DNA from: Deltaproteobacteria bacterium
GTDB lineage: Bacteria; Desulfobacterota; Desulfarculia; Adiutricales; Adiutricaceae
Length of the DNA stretch: 51,478 nucleotides
Direction: 5' to 3'
NCBI GenBank assembly: GCA_031257955.1
Contig: JAIRNQ010000352.1
Span: forward strand, 1 to 51,478
The notes below the pieces were generated by a model. The model ran no database searches. It had not been told where the DNA came from and worked only from the letters and a program-made list of their open reading frames with translations. Below are positions 51,150 through 51,478 of this stretch, one piece after another. A program made the translations under genes and the position numbers. Position 1 is the stretch's first letter. The number at the start of each line of letters is the position of its first letter.

Positions 51150-51478
51150 CTACTTCTTGCAGACCGCTTTAGTCTTGCGGCAGGCGTCAATACAAGACCC
51201 ACACTTGATACACTTGATCGGATCGATCTTGTGAGGCTCTTTCTTGTCTCCGTCGATGGCGGAAGCCGGGCACTGCTTTTTGCAAAGCCCACATCCGATA
51301 CACTTCTCTTCATCGATCCAGAAGGTCAACAAGGCGGAGCAGGCTTTGGCCGGACATCTCTTCTCAAAGATGTGAGCCTCATATTCATGCCTGAAGTAGC
51401 GCAAGGTTGAGAGGATCGGGTTCGGGCAGGTCTGTCCGAGGCCGCATAAGGCACTGAGTTTGATATTGTTGGCCAGCT
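51150..51478 (-). CDS. hndC: NuoF-like flavoprotein subunit of the hydrogenase, C-terminal part (partial)
   Basis: The last 108 residues of a protein whose start lies beyond the window. LSALCGLGQTCPNPILSTLRYFRHEYEAHI is the end of the NuoF [4Fe-4S] region. It is followed by a two-[4Fe-4S] ferredoxin domain (CIGCGLCKKQCPASAI and CIKCGSCIDACR), as in HndC/HydB rather than NuoF proper. The frame is open to the window edge. It is ten bases upstream of the hydrogenase gene, so the operon follows the usual order of the electron-bifurcating or NADP-reducing hydrogenases. Confidence 0.9.
   Translation of the reverse strand, partial: LANNIKLSALCGLGQTCPNPILSTLRYFRHEYEAHIFEKRCPAKACSALLTFWIDEEKCIGCGLCKKQCPASAIDGDKKEPHKIDPIKCIKCGSCIDACRKTKAVCKK

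Noticed and set aside
1..51478. tRNA, rRNA, riboswitch or phage attachment sites
   Set aside because: I looked through the intergenic regions and found no cloverleaf, rRNA-like segment or riboswitch core that I could defend.

Overview
The window looks like a chromosomal segment of a strictly anaerobic Desulfobacterota (former Deltaproteobacteria) type bacterium. This is inferred from four things: a 148-residue Desulfovibrio-like flavodoxin, a complex I operon without nuoEFG that carries extra antiporter-type subunits, an NAD(P)-linked [FeFe] hydrogenase, and TRAP transport. Most genes are GC-rich. Several AT-rich stretches (about 9.1-10.6 kb, 18.7-19.5 kb and 41.2-43 kb) stand out. I see no rRNA, tRNA or CRISPR array.

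Layout. (1) 0.1-0.9 kb, plus strand: an aminoglycoside-phosphotransferase-like kinase. (2) 15.6 down to 1.0 kb, minus strand: a complex I operon nuoA-B-C-D-H-I-[foreign pair]-J-K-(MrpD-like)-(2-TM protein)-(NuoL-like)-M-N. A low-GC two-gene cassette, a PD-(D/E)XK-type nuclease plus an unrecognised partner, sits between nuoI and nuoJ. (3) 16.8-18.6 kb, minus: an ISAzo13-type transposase with altered catalytic residues, and a flavodoxin. (4) 19.5-25.4 kb, plus: a citrate lyase operon citD-E-F-C and a citX-citG fusion. (5) 26.4-41.4 kb: a catabolic locus. It holds a DMT exporter, an IclR regulator, a U32/TIM-barrel protein, a TRAP transporter with a TeaA-like binding protein, glutamate dehydrogenase, two DoeA/EutD-like M24 hydrolases, an M20 amidohydrolase, an EutB-like PLP ammonia-lyase, RidA and an Asp/Glu-racemase-like protein. 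This resembles ectoine/hydroxyectoine degradation but has no doeB/eutE gene. (6) 41.4-46.1 kb: IS remnants and a decayed defence island (HTH protein, helicase remnant, AlbA_2 protein, DUF1156 methylase remnant). (7) 46.2-49.2 kb: a degenerate second copy of parts of the catabolic locus (M20 pseudogene, citG fragment, second DMT exporter). (8) 49.4-51.5 kb, minus: the [FeFe] hydrogenase catalytic subunit and the end of its NuoF-like partner; this operon continues beyond the window.

How it fits together. The hydrogenase, flavodoxin and EFG-less complex I suggest ferredoxin/NAD(P)H/H2-linked electron flow with ion pumping. Citrate lyase gives acetate plus oxaloacetate. The TRAP locus would import a small, probably cyclic or N-acylated amino compound, hydrolyse it, and deaminate it by the PLP lyase, RidA and glutamate dehydrogenase. 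Two promoters of this locus, the U32/TRAP operon and the divergent dctP operon about 12.5 kb away, carry the same TCAC-N5-GTGA palindrome at the same distance from the -10 box, so they probably form one regulon.

A second theme is sequence expansion. At least nine minisatellite-type tandem repeats lie in the intergenic spaces. Two of them have duplicated the 3' end of the neighbouring gene (citF and the M20 gene), and many proteins carry low-complexity tails.
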